A stretch of 50,487 bases of DNA from Amantichitinum ursilacus (GTDB lineage Bacteria; Pseudomonadota; Gammaproteobacteria; Burkholderiales; Chitinibacteraceae), in the NCBI RefSeq assembly GCF_001294205.1, contig NZ_LAQT01000035.1:1-50487 (forward strand), given 5' to 3'. Of the stretch, positions 25,713-34,449 are shown one piece after another. The notes beneath the pieces were generated by a model. It worked only from the letters and a program-made list of their open reading frames with translations. It did not search any database and was not told the DNA's origin. A program made the position numbers and the translations under genes. How positions within the stretch are numbered: position 1 is the first letter of the stretch; every line of letters starts with the position of its first letter.

Positions 25713-26570
25713 CTAATCCAACGGGCACGCCTGGCCAACGGCGTGCGCCAGCATCGCCATCACCGCCCGGATCGGCGCGGCACGATATAGATCGGGATAA
25801 GTGACCAACCACATTTCGCGCTCGGGCGCAGCCACGGGCGCGGGCAGGCGCTGCAGCGCCGGGTCAGAATCACCGACAAACCGTGGCAAGGCCGCCACGC
25901 CCAGGCCGCCGCGCACTGCCGCCATCTGCGACGATAAATCGCTCGCTTCAAACACCAACGCTTTGCCTTGCGCAATCTGATGCAGCCAGCGTTGCTGCGT
26001 GGTGTTGTCCAATGCGGCGTCGTAGCCAATAAATTGCCATTGCTCGACGGGCGTGCTGGCGTAATCGGCGTGACTGTACAGCGCAAACCGCATCATACCC
26101 ACGCGTTGCGCAATCAGATCCGGCTCGTTGGGTCGCGTCATGCGCACGGCGATATCGGCCTCGCCGCGATCAAGCGCCACGGTGGCCGCCACGCCGCTTA
26201 ACACCAGTTTGATCTCAGGCTGCTGCAGGCAGAACGGCGCCACGTGCGGCGCCAGCAGCCAACTGGCCACCGCAGGCGGCGCGCTGATGCGTACCGTGGC
26301 GCGGCTGTTGGCCTGCAGATTGCGCGCCTGCCGCGTTAGCGCCTGCGCCTGGTCGGCCATGCCAGCGGCTTGCTGGGCGAAGGCGCGACCGGCGTCCGTC
26401 AGCACGGTGCTGCGCGGCAAGCGATCCACCAGCCGCAAGGCCAATGCCTGCTCCAGCGCGGCGATGCGTCGCCCCACTGTTACATGATCAACGCCAAATT
26501 CACGCGCCGCCGCCGAGAGCGAGCCACTGCGCGCATAAGCGCAAAAGTATTGGATATCTTGCCAGTTCAT
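25713..26570 (-). CDS. LysR-family regulator, divergent from qor
   Basis: 285 residues. The N-terminal winged helix (about 4-62: SGSLSAAAREFGVDHVTVGRRIAALE split by two helices) is followed by a substrate-binding-like domain (about 90-280) in which the RISAPPAVASWLLAP start resembles the CrgA-like group. It is transcribed divergently from the quinone oxidoreductase gene across 108 bp containing a perfect inverted repeat, the standard arrangement for a LysR regulator and its target. Its stop lies 10 bp from the stop of the receiver-TPR gene, so the two converge with almost no spacer. Confidence 0.88.
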   Translation of the reverse strand: MNWQDIQYFCAYARSGSLSAAAREFGVDHVTVGRRIAALEQALALRLVDRLPRSTVLTDAGRAFAQQAAGMADQAQALTRQARNLQANSRATVRISAPPAVASWLLAPHVAPFCLQQPEIKLVLSGVAATVALDRGEADIAVRMTRPNEPDLIAQRVGMMRFALYSHADYASTPVEQWQFIGYDAALDNTTQQRWLHQIAQGKALVFEASDLSSQMAAVRGGLGVAALPRFVGDSDPALQRLPAPVAAPEREMWLVTYPDLYRAAPIRAVMAMLAHAVGQACPLD

Positions 26571-26602
26571 CTTGCGCAGTATTGCACATGCCTTGAGCAG
26601 AT

Positions 26603-26622
26603 CAGGTGACTATATGCACCTG
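26603..26622. promoter_or_regulatory. Inverted repeat between divergent LysR and qor genes
   Basis: CAGGTG (26603-26608) and CACCTG (26617-26622) form a perfect 6-bp dyad with an 8-bp A/T-rich centre in the middle of the shared promoter region. This is the expected size and place for the primary LysR recognition site. The assignment is by position and symmetry only. Confidence 0.45.
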
Positions 26623-26678
26623 GGCTACACGGTTCTAATGGCAGACGTTTCCATCCCCTAGCCACCCAGGAGCTTTCA

Positions 26679-27644
26679 ATGTCTGCCGCCATCGTCATCA
26701 GCGCGCCCGGCGCGCCTGAAGTCTTGCATCTGATTGATCAAACCGTCCCCGCGCCCGGCCCCGGCCAGGTCGGCATTCGCCAGCGTGTGGCGGGGGTCAA
26801 TTTTGTCGATGTGTATTTCCGCCAAGGCCAATATCCGTTGGCGCAGTACCCAGCCGTAGCAGGCTTCGAAGGCGCGGGCGTCATCGAGAGCGTCGGCGCG
26901 GGCGTCGACGGCTGGCAAGTCGGCCAGCGCGTGGCGTATATGGGCGCGCCCATGGGCGGTTATGCCGAAGAACGTGTGCTGCCCGCCAGCGCGTTGATTG
27001 CGATTCCAGACGGCGTGGATGACGCCACCGCCGGCGGCAGCATGCTGCGCGGGCTTACCGCCTATATGTTGTTGCACCGCGTGTACGCGTTGCAGCCTGG
27101 CGACTGGTTGCTGGTGCATGCCGCAGCCGGTGGTTTGGGCCAGTTGCTGACGCGCTGGGCCGTGCGCAAAGGCGCGCAGGTGATCGGCACCGTCAGCAGT
27201 GAGGCCAAAGCCAACATCGCCCACGCAGCGGGCGCGCAGACCGTGTTGCTGCACAGCCAGCCCGACTGGCCGCAGCAAGTGCGCGCGCTGGCTGACGGCG
27301 TGGGCGTGCATCTGGCGGTGGATGGCATCGGCGGTCCTATCCTGCCCGCTACGTTCGGCGCGGTGCGGCCATTCGGCGTGGTGGCCAATATCGGCCAGGC
27401 CGGTGGCGCAGTAGCGCCGGTGGATATCAGCAAAATGGGGCCGATTGCACTGGCCAAACCCAGCGTGCTCGCCTTCGCCACCCAGCCCGAGTGGTATTAC
27501 GCGGGCGCGCAAATTCTGCTCAACGAACTGCAGTCTGGATTACACAACCCGATCGGCCAGCGTTATGCCTTGGCTGATGCAGCGCAGGCTCATCGCGATC
27601 TGGAAAACGGTAAAACCACGGGCAGTGTGATTTTGACCCTGTGA
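26679..27644 (+). CDS. qor: NADPH:quinone oxidoreductase (zinc-free MDR family)
   Basis: 321 residues, normal for Qor. It reduces quinones with NADPH in the cytoplasm. The nucleotide-binding motif is AAAGGLGQLLTRWA (about 148-161), and the region GVNFVDVYFRQGQYP (about 38-52) is the quinone oxidoreductase signature. The zinc-ligand cysteines of alcohol dehydrogenases are missing, as expected. The ATG at 26679 follows CAGGAG by six bases. The divergent LysR gene is the likely regulator. A clear terminator follows at 27690. Confidence 0.9.
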   Translation: MSAAIVISAPGAPEVLHLIDQTVPAPGPGQVGIRQRVAGVNFVDVYFRQGQYPLAQYPAVAGFEGAGVIESVGAGVDGWQVGQRVAYMGAPMGGYAEERVLPASALIAIPDGVDDATAGGSMLRGLTAYMLLHRVYALQPGDWLLVHAAAGGLGQLLTRWAVRKGAQVIGTVSSEAKANIAHAAGAQTVLLHSQPDWPQQVRALADGVGVHLAVDGIGGPILPATFGAVRPFGVVANIGQAGGAVAPVDISKMGPIALAKPSVLAFATQPEWYYAGAQILLNELQSGLHNPIGQRYALADAAQAHRDLENGKTTGSVILTL

Positions 27645-27689
27645 GGGTAAATGGCGGCGCGGATTAATCATCCGGTCGGTTAAAACAGC

Positions 27690-27719
27690 AAGGCGGGATT
27701 AAATCCCGCCTTTTATTTT
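27690..27719 (+). terminator. Rho-independent terminator after qor
   Basis: AAGGCGGGA (27690-27698) pairs with TCCCGCCTT (27704-27712) around TTAAA, followed by TTTTATTTT. It lies 45 bp after the qor stop. Confidence 0.9.
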
Positions 27720-28038
27720 GGGTTTGTTTCGTCTGTTAATCGCGTTAACGCCTTATTCAACTTCAGTGCGCGCTAATTAAAAGCCGCTGCGCTCAGCTCG
27801 CGCACATTGGCTATAAATCCAGATAAGACGCGTCCAACCGTGGCGTGGGGGTCATTGAGCTGCAAGCGGCATCGGGGCTGGACCAAGGCTTTGCGAAAAA
27901 AACTGCGCAATGTGTGATAACCGCCGCGAATTGCGCAAAAAGCGCTGTAAGCCCTTTCAATGACCGTGGCTCTCAAACATAATCGCGCGCTTATATTCGA
28001 ACGTCGACCAGCCCAACCGCACGAGCACTGGAGCAACG
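27720..28038. other. Non-coding leader upstream of the chemoreceptor gene
   Basis: No gene is supported in this 319-bp stretch. It contains one notable dyad, TGCGCAAT (27904-27911) and ATTGCGCA (27930-27937), an 8-bp perfect inverted repeat 18 bp apart. I looked for a flagellar sigma-28 promoter of the TAAA/GCCGATAA type and did not find a convincing one. Confidence 0.5.
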
Positions 28039-29832
28039 ATGGATTTTTTAAAACAAGCTTATAACGAGCTTGAAAAAATGGTTTTCAACACGCTTAGCCG
28101 CAAATTCGCCAGCCTGTTTGTGCTGGTGCTATTGCAGCTGGCGTTTGTTTATGTGGCGTGGTCCAGCGGCCAGGATATCCTGGGAGAATTGCAGCGCCAG
28201 CAAGTCAGCGCCGCCGCCAGCGCCGCCATTCAGGGCAAGGTGCATAACCTGCAGCAACTGGCCTTATGGATCGGCATTGCTTCATTTGCGCTGACCGCAT
28301 TCATGGTCTGGTATTTGCGCTATCTGGTGGTGCGCCCGTTAAAAAAAATGATTTCCGCGCTGGACGAAGCCAATAGCGGCACCGGTGATTTGTCGCGCGA
28401 TATGGCCACCATGACGCACGACGAAATCCATCATCTGGCCAACAGCTATAACCGCTTTCTGCAACGCCAACGCGAGATGATTGCCGCCGTCCAATCGCTT
28501 ACCGTCAAGATTGCGGTGGAATCCACGCGCTTGTTAAAGAATGTGGATGATTCCAGCGCCAGCACCGCCAATCAGGCGCGCTTTGCGCAAGAAGTGCAGG
28601 ACGAAAGCAACACAGCGGCTGCCAATGTCGATACCGTCTCGCACGAAACCCGCAGCATTGCCGACAGCACCGAACAAAACCTGGAGCTGGCTCGCTCCTC
28701 CACCGCCGAACTGCGCGCGGCCAGCGCCAGCATCAGCGGCATTACCGCCTTGCTGGATGACTTTAATAAAGTGGTAACCGAGCTTAAAGATCGCTCGGTC
28801 GGCATTAAATCAATTGTCGGGTTTATCAAGGAAATCTCGGATCAAACCAATTTGCTGGCCTTGAATGCCGCCATTGAAGCCGCGCGCGCGGGCGAATCGG
28901 GCCGCGGCTTTGCCGTGGTGGCCGATGAAGTGCGCAAACTGGCCGAGAAAGTGCGTGTCGCCACTGAAGAAATCGGCGGCAATATGGATTCGATGCTCAG
29001 CCAGGTCGACAATATCCACGTGCATACCCAGCGCATTAATCAAAGCACCGACAGCACCCGCAGCGGCATTATCAATGCCTGCGAACACTTCAGCACCATG
29101 GTGGGCGACTTTGAAACCACCAGCCGCAGCCTGACCGATATTGCCGAGCATTTGCAGGCGGTATCGGACAGCAATGCCGGCACCAATCGGCGCGTGGCGC
29201 AAATCCATGCCGATGCCGAATCAATTAGCGGGCGCATGCAACACGCCTCCACCGCCACGCGCGATCTGGCCAAATTGACTGAACGGGTGCAAGAAATGAT
29301 CGGCACCTTTGTACTGGGCCACGGCGATCTGGATGCCGCCATCAATCGCGCCATGAAAGCGCGCGACGTGATCCAGACGCGCATGCAAAGCCTGGCCGAT
29401 CGCGGCATCAATTTGTTTGATAACGCGCTAACGCCGATTGCCGGCACCAAGCCGCAGCAATATAACGCCGCCTATATCGACGCGCTGGCCGAGCAATGCC
29501 AACCCGAATGCGACAAGCTGGTCCACGACGTCAAAGGCGGCAAAGTGGCCTTTATGTTGAATACCCAGGCATTTTGCCCGGTCAACAATAGCTGGTTTTC
29601 CAAAGCGCCCACCGGCAATGCCGACAGCGATCTGCGCACCAGTCGCAATAAGCGCATGTTTAGTGATGCCTCGGGCAAACGCGCCGCCGCCAATACCCAA
29701 CGCTTTTTATTGCAAACCTATATGCGGGATACGGGCGAAATCATGACGGAAGTGGATTTGCCGATTTATATCAGCGCACGGCATTGGGGCAATTTGCGCC
29801 TTGGCCTGGACGCCAGCCAGCTGCTGGGCTGA
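28039..29832 (+). CDS. Methyl-accepting chemotaxis protein with C-terminal sensor region
   Basis: 597 residues. A first membrane helix (about 23-44) is followed by a short periplasmic part of only 25-30 residues, a second helix (about 73-92), a HAMP domain ([15 protein letters not shown]) and the signalling domain with the conserved tip [20 protein letters not shown] split here by convention at about 261-280, then [19 protein letters not shown]. Instead of ending with a CheR-binding pentapeptide, it carries about 130 extra residues (465-597) ending [19 protein letters not shown], a C-terminal region shared by a group of proteobacterial receptors. With so small a periplasmic loop, sensing probably occurs inside the cell. 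The ATG follows TGGAG by 5 bases. Confidence 0.9.
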   Translation: MDFLKQAYNELEKMVFNTLSRKFASLFVLVLLQLAFVYVAWSSGQDILGELQRQQVSAAASAAIQGKVHNLQQLALWIGIASFALTAFMVWYLRYLVVRPLKKMISALDEANSGTGDLSRDMATMTHDEIHHLANSYNRFLQRQREMIAAVQSLTVKIAVESTRLLKNVDDSSASTANQARFAQEVQDESNTAAANVDTVSHETRSIADSTEQNLELARSSTAELRAASASISGITALLDDFNKVVTELKDRSVGIKSIVGFIKEISDQTNLLALNAAIEAARAGESGRGFAVVADEVRKLAEKVRVATEEIGGNMDSMLSQVDNIHVHTQRINQSTDSTRSGIINACEHFSTMVGDFETTSRSLTDIAEHLQAVSDSNAGTNRRVAQIHADAESISGRMQHASTATRDLAKLTERVQEMIGTFVLGHGDLDAAINRAMKARDVIQTRMQSLADRGINLFDNALTPIAGTKPQQYNAAYIDALAEQCQPECDKLVHDVKGGKVAFMLNTQAFCPVNNSWFSKAPTGNADSDLRTSRNKRMFSDASGKRAAANTQRFLLQTYMRDTGEIMTEVDLPIYISARHWGNLRLGLDASQLLG

Positions 29833-29972
29833 GCACCCGCCAACAATCGGCGGATCGGAGCGGCCCGGACAGCGCAAGCCTGGATGGCCTACAGGCAACT
29901 CGGCCAGATGAGGCTACTGGCCACGCTGCGGCGCAGCAATACTGGAGGCACAAAACACAAGGAGTACTGTTT

Positions 29973-30389
29973 ATGTCCCTCAAGAAAACTGCCGTGATTG
30001 CCGCTTTGTTTGCTTCCACCCTGGGCGCTGCCCTGCCCGCCTCTGCCGCCGTTGCTGGCCGCAGCACGCTGGGCGTGACGGTTGAACAAGAACAGTTGGT
30101 TGTTAACGGCTGGAGCGTCAAGAAGAGCGTGCTGGGCAAGGATGTCTACAACGACCAGAACGAAAAGATCGGTAAGGTTGAAGACGTGATTGTAGCCCCC
30201 GACAAATCGCTGTCGTTTGCCGTGATCGGCGTGGGCGGTTTCCTTGGCGTGGCGCGTCATGACGTGGCCATTCCGGTCGACCAGTTCACCACCAACGACG
30301 GCAAGTTTGTGCTGACCGGCGCCAGCAAGGACGCCCTGAAGGCGCTGCCGAAGTTTGAATACGAAAAGCAGCCGAAGAAATCCAGCTAA
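29973..30389 (+). CDS. Secreted PRC-barrel domain protein
   Basis: 138 residues. A signal peptide (1 to about 26, ending ASAA) is followed by a PRC-barrel domain (about 45-125: VLGKDVYNDQNEKIGKVEDVIVAPDK in two halves, then AVIGVGGFLGVARHDVAIPVDQF). Such periplasmic PRC-barrel proteins are common in proteobacteria and often stress-induced, but their function is not established. AAGGAG lies 8 bases before the ATG at 29973, which fixes the start and excludes the long upstream extension of the frame. The lysine-rich C terminus (KQPKKSS) is unusual for a periplasmic protein. Confidence 0.85.
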   Translation: MSLKKTAVIAALFASTLGAALPASAAVAGRSTLGVTVEQEQLVVNGWSVKKSVLGKDVYNDQNEKIGKVEDVIVAPDKSLSFAVIGVGGFLGVARHDVAIPVDQFTTNDGKFVLTGASKDALKALPKFEYEKQPKKSS

Positions 30390-30533
30390 TCCGCCACCGC
30401 GGAGTCCTGGTTAACTGATAAGTGGGAACGCATAACGGCGCAGACTCTGGCAAGGAGCTGCGCCGTTGGCTTGTCAGCGGCCCGCATCCGGTCGCACCAT
30501 GGGCGTCTTTCGACGTGACCGCCTGCTTCTGCC

Positions 30534-31043
30534 ATGACCCCTTTCCAGTCCGAACGCCTGACCCTGCGCCCCATTACCCTTGATGACGCCGCCTTTATCG
30601 TGCAACTACTCAACAGCCCCGGCTGGCTGCAGTTTATTGGCGATAAAAACGTACGCAACGAGGCCGACGCGCAGCGTTATATCAACGACGGTCCGTTGGC
30701 GATGTACGCCGCCAGCGGCTTTGGTTTGTGGGTGATGGTGCGCAGCGAAGATGGCGCCTTGCTGGGCATGAGCGGGTTGATCAAGCGCGCGGGCCTTGAT
30801 GATGTCGATCTCGGCTATGCGCTATTGCCTGAATTCGAAGGCCAGGGTTACGCCAGCGAGGCGGCCCAAGCCTGGCTGGCGTGGGGCCGCGACGTAAAAA
30901 ACCTGCGGCGCGTGGTGGCGATTACTGATCAGAATCACACCGCGTCGGGCCGGCTGTTGCAGCGTGTCGGCTTTGCGTTTGAGCGCGTGATCGAAATCCC
31001 GAATATCGACCACCCGCTCAATTTTTACAGCATCGCGCTGTAA
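30534..31043 (+). CDS. GNAT-family N-acetyltransferase (RimJ/RimL-like)
   Basis: 169 residues covering one whole GNAT domain. The start SERLTLRPITLDDA is typical of the RimJ/RimL-like branch. The acetyl-CoA-binding loop appears as LLPEFEGQGYASEAA (about 99-113), and NHTASGRLLQRVGFAFE (about 134-150) is the C-terminal signature. The substrate may be an N-terminal amino group or a small molecule. No strong ribosome binding site precedes the ATG. Its stop lies 3 bp from the stop of the converging cytochrome b561 gene. Confidence 0.88.
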   Translation: MTPFQSERLTLRPITLDDAAFIVQLLNSPGWLQFIGDKNVRNEADAQRYINDGPLAMYAASGFGLWVMVRSEDGALLGMSGLIKRAGLDDVDLGYALLPEFEGQGYASEAAQAWLAWGRDVKNLRRVVAITDQNHTASGRLLQRVGFAFERVIEIPNIDHPLNFYSIAL

Positions 31044-31046
31044 CGC

Positions 31047-31646
31047 TCACAGCATCCGGTCCAGCACGCCATTGCGCGACACAAACTGATGCTTCAGCGC
31101 GGCAGCCACATGCAGCAACACCATGCTGGCCAACGTCATGCAACCGATGCGATGCGCGACATTAAACGCGTGCGTAACCGGGCCTTCTTCAAACGGCGTG
31201 CTGATCGGAATGGTCCAGAACAGGTTGTAGCCGTGCGGCACCATCACAAAACCGGTAATCAACACCCACGCAATCAGCCCGTACAGCACGTTGTGGGCAA
31301 TGTGCGCAATCTTTTGCTGCTTGCTGGGGATGCTGGCGATCGGTGCGGGTTCGGTGCGCAGCAGTTTCCAGATCAGTCGCACTGGAAACAACATGATCAG
31401 CACCGTGGCCAGCGACATATTCATTTGCGACAAAAACGAATGCAGCGTCGGATTGGTGACGATGTGCATCGAATAGCCCGCCACGCTGGCGTAGATGATG
31501 GCCACGGCAAACACCCAATGCAGCGTGCGCGATAGCGCGTCATAACGTTTGGGCGCGGCCACCGGCGCGGCGGCGCACTGGCCGCAATCGGCGCACAGGG
31601 TGTGGTTGATCGGGGCGAAAGCAGTCTGTGTATTTGCGATATTCAT
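31047..31646 (-). CDS. Cytochrome b561 family membrane protein
   Basis: 199 residues. Four transmembrane segments can be seen (about 45-65, 78-97, 122-142, 170-190). Candidate haem-ligating histidines lie in LSRTLHWVFAVAI, HIAHNVLYG and THAFNVAHRIG, plus a late LLHVAAALKHQ. It would transfer electrons in the inner membrane, perhaps from the quinone pool; the partner is unknown. The N-terminal C-x-x-C-x-x-C (CADCGQC, about 18-24) before the first helix is unusual for this family and could bind metal. The start at 31646 is fixed by TGGAG seven bases upstream. Confidence 0.87.
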   Translation of the reverse strand: MNIANTQTAFAPINHTLCADCGQCAAAPVAAPKRYDALSRTLHWVFAVAIIYASVAGYSMHIVTNPTLHSFLSQMNMSLATVLIMLFPVRLIWKLLRTEPAPIASIPSKQQKIAHIAHNVLYGLIAWVLITGFVMVPHGYNLFWTIPISTPFEEGPVTHAFNVAHRIGCMTLASMVLLHVAAALKHQFVSRNGVLDRML

Positions 31647-31761
31647 GGCAATACTCCAGCAACGGGGCGGCGCCGCTGGCGTGGCCACACAGTTGCAAAT
31701 CAACAGGAATCAATAAGGATCAAGGCGAGCCGGATTCTGAATAGCCAACAAATCGGACCGA

Positions 31762-31890
31762 TCACTCGGCGCGTTTACGCCAGGCCAGCGCGGGCAAAGG
31801 CTGGCGCTGTACTGCGGGCGCGGCCAGACGACGGCGCACCGGGGTACGGCTGGCTTTAAAGCTTTTGGCACGATGAGGTTTGAACAGCAT
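31762..31890 (-). CDS. Possible small basic protein (42 residues)
   Basis: The reading frame starts MLFKPHRAKSFKASRT and ends WRKRAE, with about 12 Arg/Lys and no acidic residue except the last. AAGGA lies eight bases before the ATG. It is 115 bp upstream of the cytochrome b561 gene on the same strand and downstream of a 20-bp dyad, so it may be the first gene of that transcript. I recognise no family. Short length and high GC leave open that it is a chance frame. Confidence 0.4.
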   Translation of the reverse strand: MLFKPHRAKSFKASRTPVRRRLAAPAVQRQPLPALAWRKRAE

Positions 31891-31957
31891 GGCGATGTCC
31901 TTGAAGAGAAGGCGGGATGCAATGAGGCGCATCTTCGCGTGTCTGCCCAAGGCTGTG

Positions 31958-31977
31958 TACCAGGACGGCTCCTGGTA
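31958..31977. promoter_or_regulatory. Perfect 20-bp dyad upstream of the cytochrome b561 transcript
   Basis: TACCAGGA (31958-31965) and TCCTGGTA (31970-31977) are perfect complements around CGGC. The dyad lies 68 bp upstream of the small basic frame. On the minus strand it is preceded by T residues rather than followed by them, so it is not a terminator in that direction; an operator or leader hairpin is more likely. Confidence 0.45.
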
Positions 31978-32079
31978 AAAAATACTCAATAAATACAGTG
32001 GCTTAGCGTGTAATCTGAAAGCAGAAAACTGACAACCCTGTTGGAATTCGTAAGGGATTATTCTTGCAACCGTAAACCC

Positions 32080-32332
32080 AATAGGGTGGGTCTAGACCCA
32101 CCGCTCAAAGTGGTCAGAGAAAAAAGGAACGCTCGCGTTTTTGTTGATGGCTTTGAATGACAGGTCCAGAACCACCACTCAAAGTGGCCAGAGAAAAAAG
32201 GAAACGTTGGCGTTTTTGTTGATGGCTTTGAATGGTCGGTTCAGACGCACCCGTCATAGTGGTCAGAGAAAAAAAGGAAACGTGGGCGTTTTTGTTGAGG
32301 GCTTTGAATGGTGGGTCCAGACCCACCCTATG
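32080..32332. repeat. REPIN-like array E (three fused units)
   Basis: Four hairpin positions about 75 bp apart are separated by three similar spacers. The outer hairpins (about 32084-32102, centre TA, and 32310-32328, centre CA) are intact and flanked by ATAGGG and CCCTATG. The two inner ones have decayed (CAGGTCCAGAACCACC and GTCGGTTCAGACGCACC), so only the ends still pair perfectly. Each spacer holds CAAAGTGG or a relative, an A-rich run, a short stem of the AACG/CGTT type followed by TTTTTGTT, and GGCTTTG. It starts 40 bp beyond the zntB stop codon (minus strand). Confidence 0.85.
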
Positions 32333-32372
32333 CGCCGTTCTAGCGCATCAATTGGGCATCGCGTGTCAATGC

Positions 32373-33389
32373 TCAGCTACGCCAGCGTTTCAGCGCGAAG
32401 AACGCCACGGTGGCGGTAAAGACGGCGACGATGGCCACCACAATCCAGAAGCCATGCGCGTGTTGCGCCAGCGGGATGCCGCCCACGTTCATGCCCAGCA
32501 AGCCGGCGATGATATTGAACGGCAGCGCCAGCACAGTGACCACGGTCAGCACAAACAGGCTGCGGTTATCCTGCTCGTTGATGCGGGCGGCAATCTCTTC
32601 CTGCAGCAGTTTGATGCGCTCTTGCAGCGCGCTCATATCGTTAAGCACCGCGGCAAATTCTTCGGTGGACTGGCGCAGGTCGACCACGTCCTGCTCCGCC
32701 ACCCAATGCGGCGGCTTGTTCAGCAAGCGAAATAGCGCCGCCGGTTCCGGTGCCAGCAGCCGTTGCAACCGCACCATCACCCGGCGCAGGGCGCCCAGGT
32801 TAACGCGGCGATTCTGCAGCCGTTCAGCCAGCAGGCGGTCTTCGATATTGTCGACCTCGATCACCGCATCACGCACGATTTGCTCCAGCACTTTCACCTG
32901 CAGACTGAGCAACCGCACCATCAAATCCACCGGCGAACGCAGGATTTCGCCCTTCTTGACTGCATCGCGCAAACGATCGATCGAGCGCAACGGTCGCGTG
33001 CGCGCGCTGACCACCAGGCGGCTTTCCAGGCTAACCCACAGCGTGGAAATATCGGTGGCTTCAAACGAAAACTCGAACAGCACATCGTTCATCACCGCCA
33101 GCAGCGCGTCGCCTTCTTGCTCCACGCGTGAAGAGCGGCTGGCCTGATGCAGCGATTCATGAAACGCCTCGGGCAGCGACAGATGCTCGCGGATCCAGCG
33201 TTCGGTTGAGGCCTGCGACAAGTTGAGGTGCAGCCAGATAAAGCCCTCGGTTTGCTCCGGCGGCAGCGCCAGCCACGCCAGCGCCTCGGCGGCATCCACA
33301 GAATGCGGCATCGCGTCGGGCAAGCATAAAAACCCACAGACCAGGCCTGCGGATTCTATGGCGTAAGGTTGGGCGGTATTGAGCAGCAT
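32373..33389 (-). CDS. zntB: ZntB-like zinc transporter (CorA superfamily)
   Basis: 338 residues. A large soluble N-terminal domain (about 1-275) ends in a long helix, followed by two transmembrane helices (about 279-300 and 312-332). The signature GMNVGGIPL (about 300-308) before TM2 has the GMN tripeptide of the CorA superfamily, and the extended G-G-I-P form is characteristic of ZntB rather than magnesium-transporting CorA. ZntB forms an inner-membrane pentamer that moves zinc. Downstream on this strand are array E and the cytochrome b561 genes. Confidence 0.88.
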   Translation of the reverse strand: MLLNTAQPYAIESAGLVCGFLCLPDAMPHSVDAAEALAWLALPPEQTEGFIWLHLNLSQASTERWIREHLSLPEAFHESLHQASRSSRVEQEGDALLAVMNDVLFEFSFEATDISTLWVSLESRLVVSARTRPLRSIDRLRDAVKKGEILRSPVDLMVRLLSLQVKVLEQIVRDAVIEVDNIEDRLLAERLQNRRVNLGALRRVMVRLQRLLAPEPAALFRLLNKPPHWVAEQDVVDLRQSTEEFAAVLNDMSALQERIKLLQEEIAARINEQDNRSLFVLTVVTVLALPFNIIAGLLGMNVGGIPLAQHAHGFWIVVAIVAVFTATVAFFALKRWRS

Positions 33390-33497
33390 GCGGCGAGGCT
33401 ACCGGCGACAAAAGACAGCTATGTTACAGCCGGGCGCTGCTGCCGTCGCGCGGGCGCAATGGTATGCTCGCGCGCAACAGGCTCTCGGAGTTTTCCC

Positions 33498-34424
33498 ATG
33501 TTTGGCAGCACGGTACTCGAAGTCATCGCCGGTATGGCGTTCTGCTATTTTTCGGTCAGTCTGATTGTCAGCAGCGTCAACGAAGCCATCGCCAGCTTCT
33601 TTAAATTACGCGCCAACACCTTGCTGGATGCCGTCAAAGACATGCTGAACGACCCGCAAATGGGCGGCCTGGCGCTGGCGCTGTACAACCATGCGCGCGT
33701 CAATCCGTTGGGCGACGGCAAGGCCACCACGGCGGCCGAGCTTAAATACAAGCCGGCGTATATTCCGTCGCGCCAGTTTGCCAGCGCGCTGCTCGATATC
33801 CTGCGCCAGAGCCAGCAACAAAACGCGGTGGCCGATCTGACCGACACCATTGCCGATCCGCAATTACGCACCTTTCTGGCGGGTGTATTGCGTGAGGCGC
33901 AAGGCGAAGAGGCACGGGTGGTGGCGGGCCTGGCGCAATGGTTTGATCACAGCATGGAACGCGTTAGTGGTCGCTATAAACAGCGCCAGCAAATCATCAC
34001 GTTTTTTGTGGCGCTGACGCTGGCGGCCGTGCTCAACGTGGATAGCCTGTATCTGTTTCATACGCTGTGGACCAACGGCAGCATCAAGCCCGAGTTGTAT
34101 CAGAACGCCAGCGCCGATAACGCGGTGCAGGCCATCCAGAACTTGAGCAATTTGCCGCTGGGCTGGACCGACACGCGCCTGGCATCTATCCACCACGTCG
34201 GCACGATTTTGCTGATGCTGTGCGGCTGGGGCGTGACGGCGCTGGCCGCAATGTTTGGCGCGCCATTCTGGTTTGATTTGCTGCAGAAATTGATTGTATT
34301 GCGTGGCAACGGCGCCAAGCCCGATCTGGCGCAACCCGCGGCCGACCAGACCGTGGCGGTGCAACGGATTCCCGCGCCACCGCAGCCGGTAGCGCCTGGC
34401 GTGATCGACGGCTCAGCGCAATAA
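33498..34424 (+). CDS. Conserved membrane protein of unknown function
   Basis: 308 residues. Predicted membrane segments are about 5-27 (VLEVIAGMAFCYFSVSLIV), 165-190 (IITFFVALTLAAVLNV) and 238-260 (VGTILLMLCGWGVTALAA). The stretch GAPFWFDLLQKLIVLRG after the last helix is a conserved ending I know from uncharacterised bacterial membrane proteins, but no function goes with it. The middle region (about 40-160) is soluble and the C terminus is proline- and alanine-rich. CGGAG lies seven bases before the ATG at 33498. Divergent from zntB; its stop faces a LysR gene. Confidence 0.75.
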   Translation: MFGSTVLEVIAGMAFCYFSVSLIVSSVNEAIASFFKLRANTLLDAVKDMLNDPQMGGLALALYNHARVNPLGDGKATTAAELKYKPAYIPSRQFASALLDILRQSQQQNAVADLTDTIADPQLRTFLAGVLREAQGEEARVVAGLAQWFDHSMERVSGRYKQRQQIITFFVALTLAAVLNVDSLYLFHTLWTNGSIKPELYQNASADNAVQAIQNLSNLPLGWTDTRLASIHHVGTILLMLCGWGVTALAAMFGAPFWFDLLQKLIVLRGNGAKPDLAQPAADQTVAVQRIPAPPQPVAPGVIDGSAQ

Positions 34425-34449
34425 CCGCGAAGGAGCTGGCGCGACAAAT

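Noticed and set aside
27773-28036. 87-residue minus-strand frame upstream of the chemoreceptor
   Set aside because: No ribosome binding site or recognisable domain; Cys- and Arg-rich composition looks like non-coding DNA.
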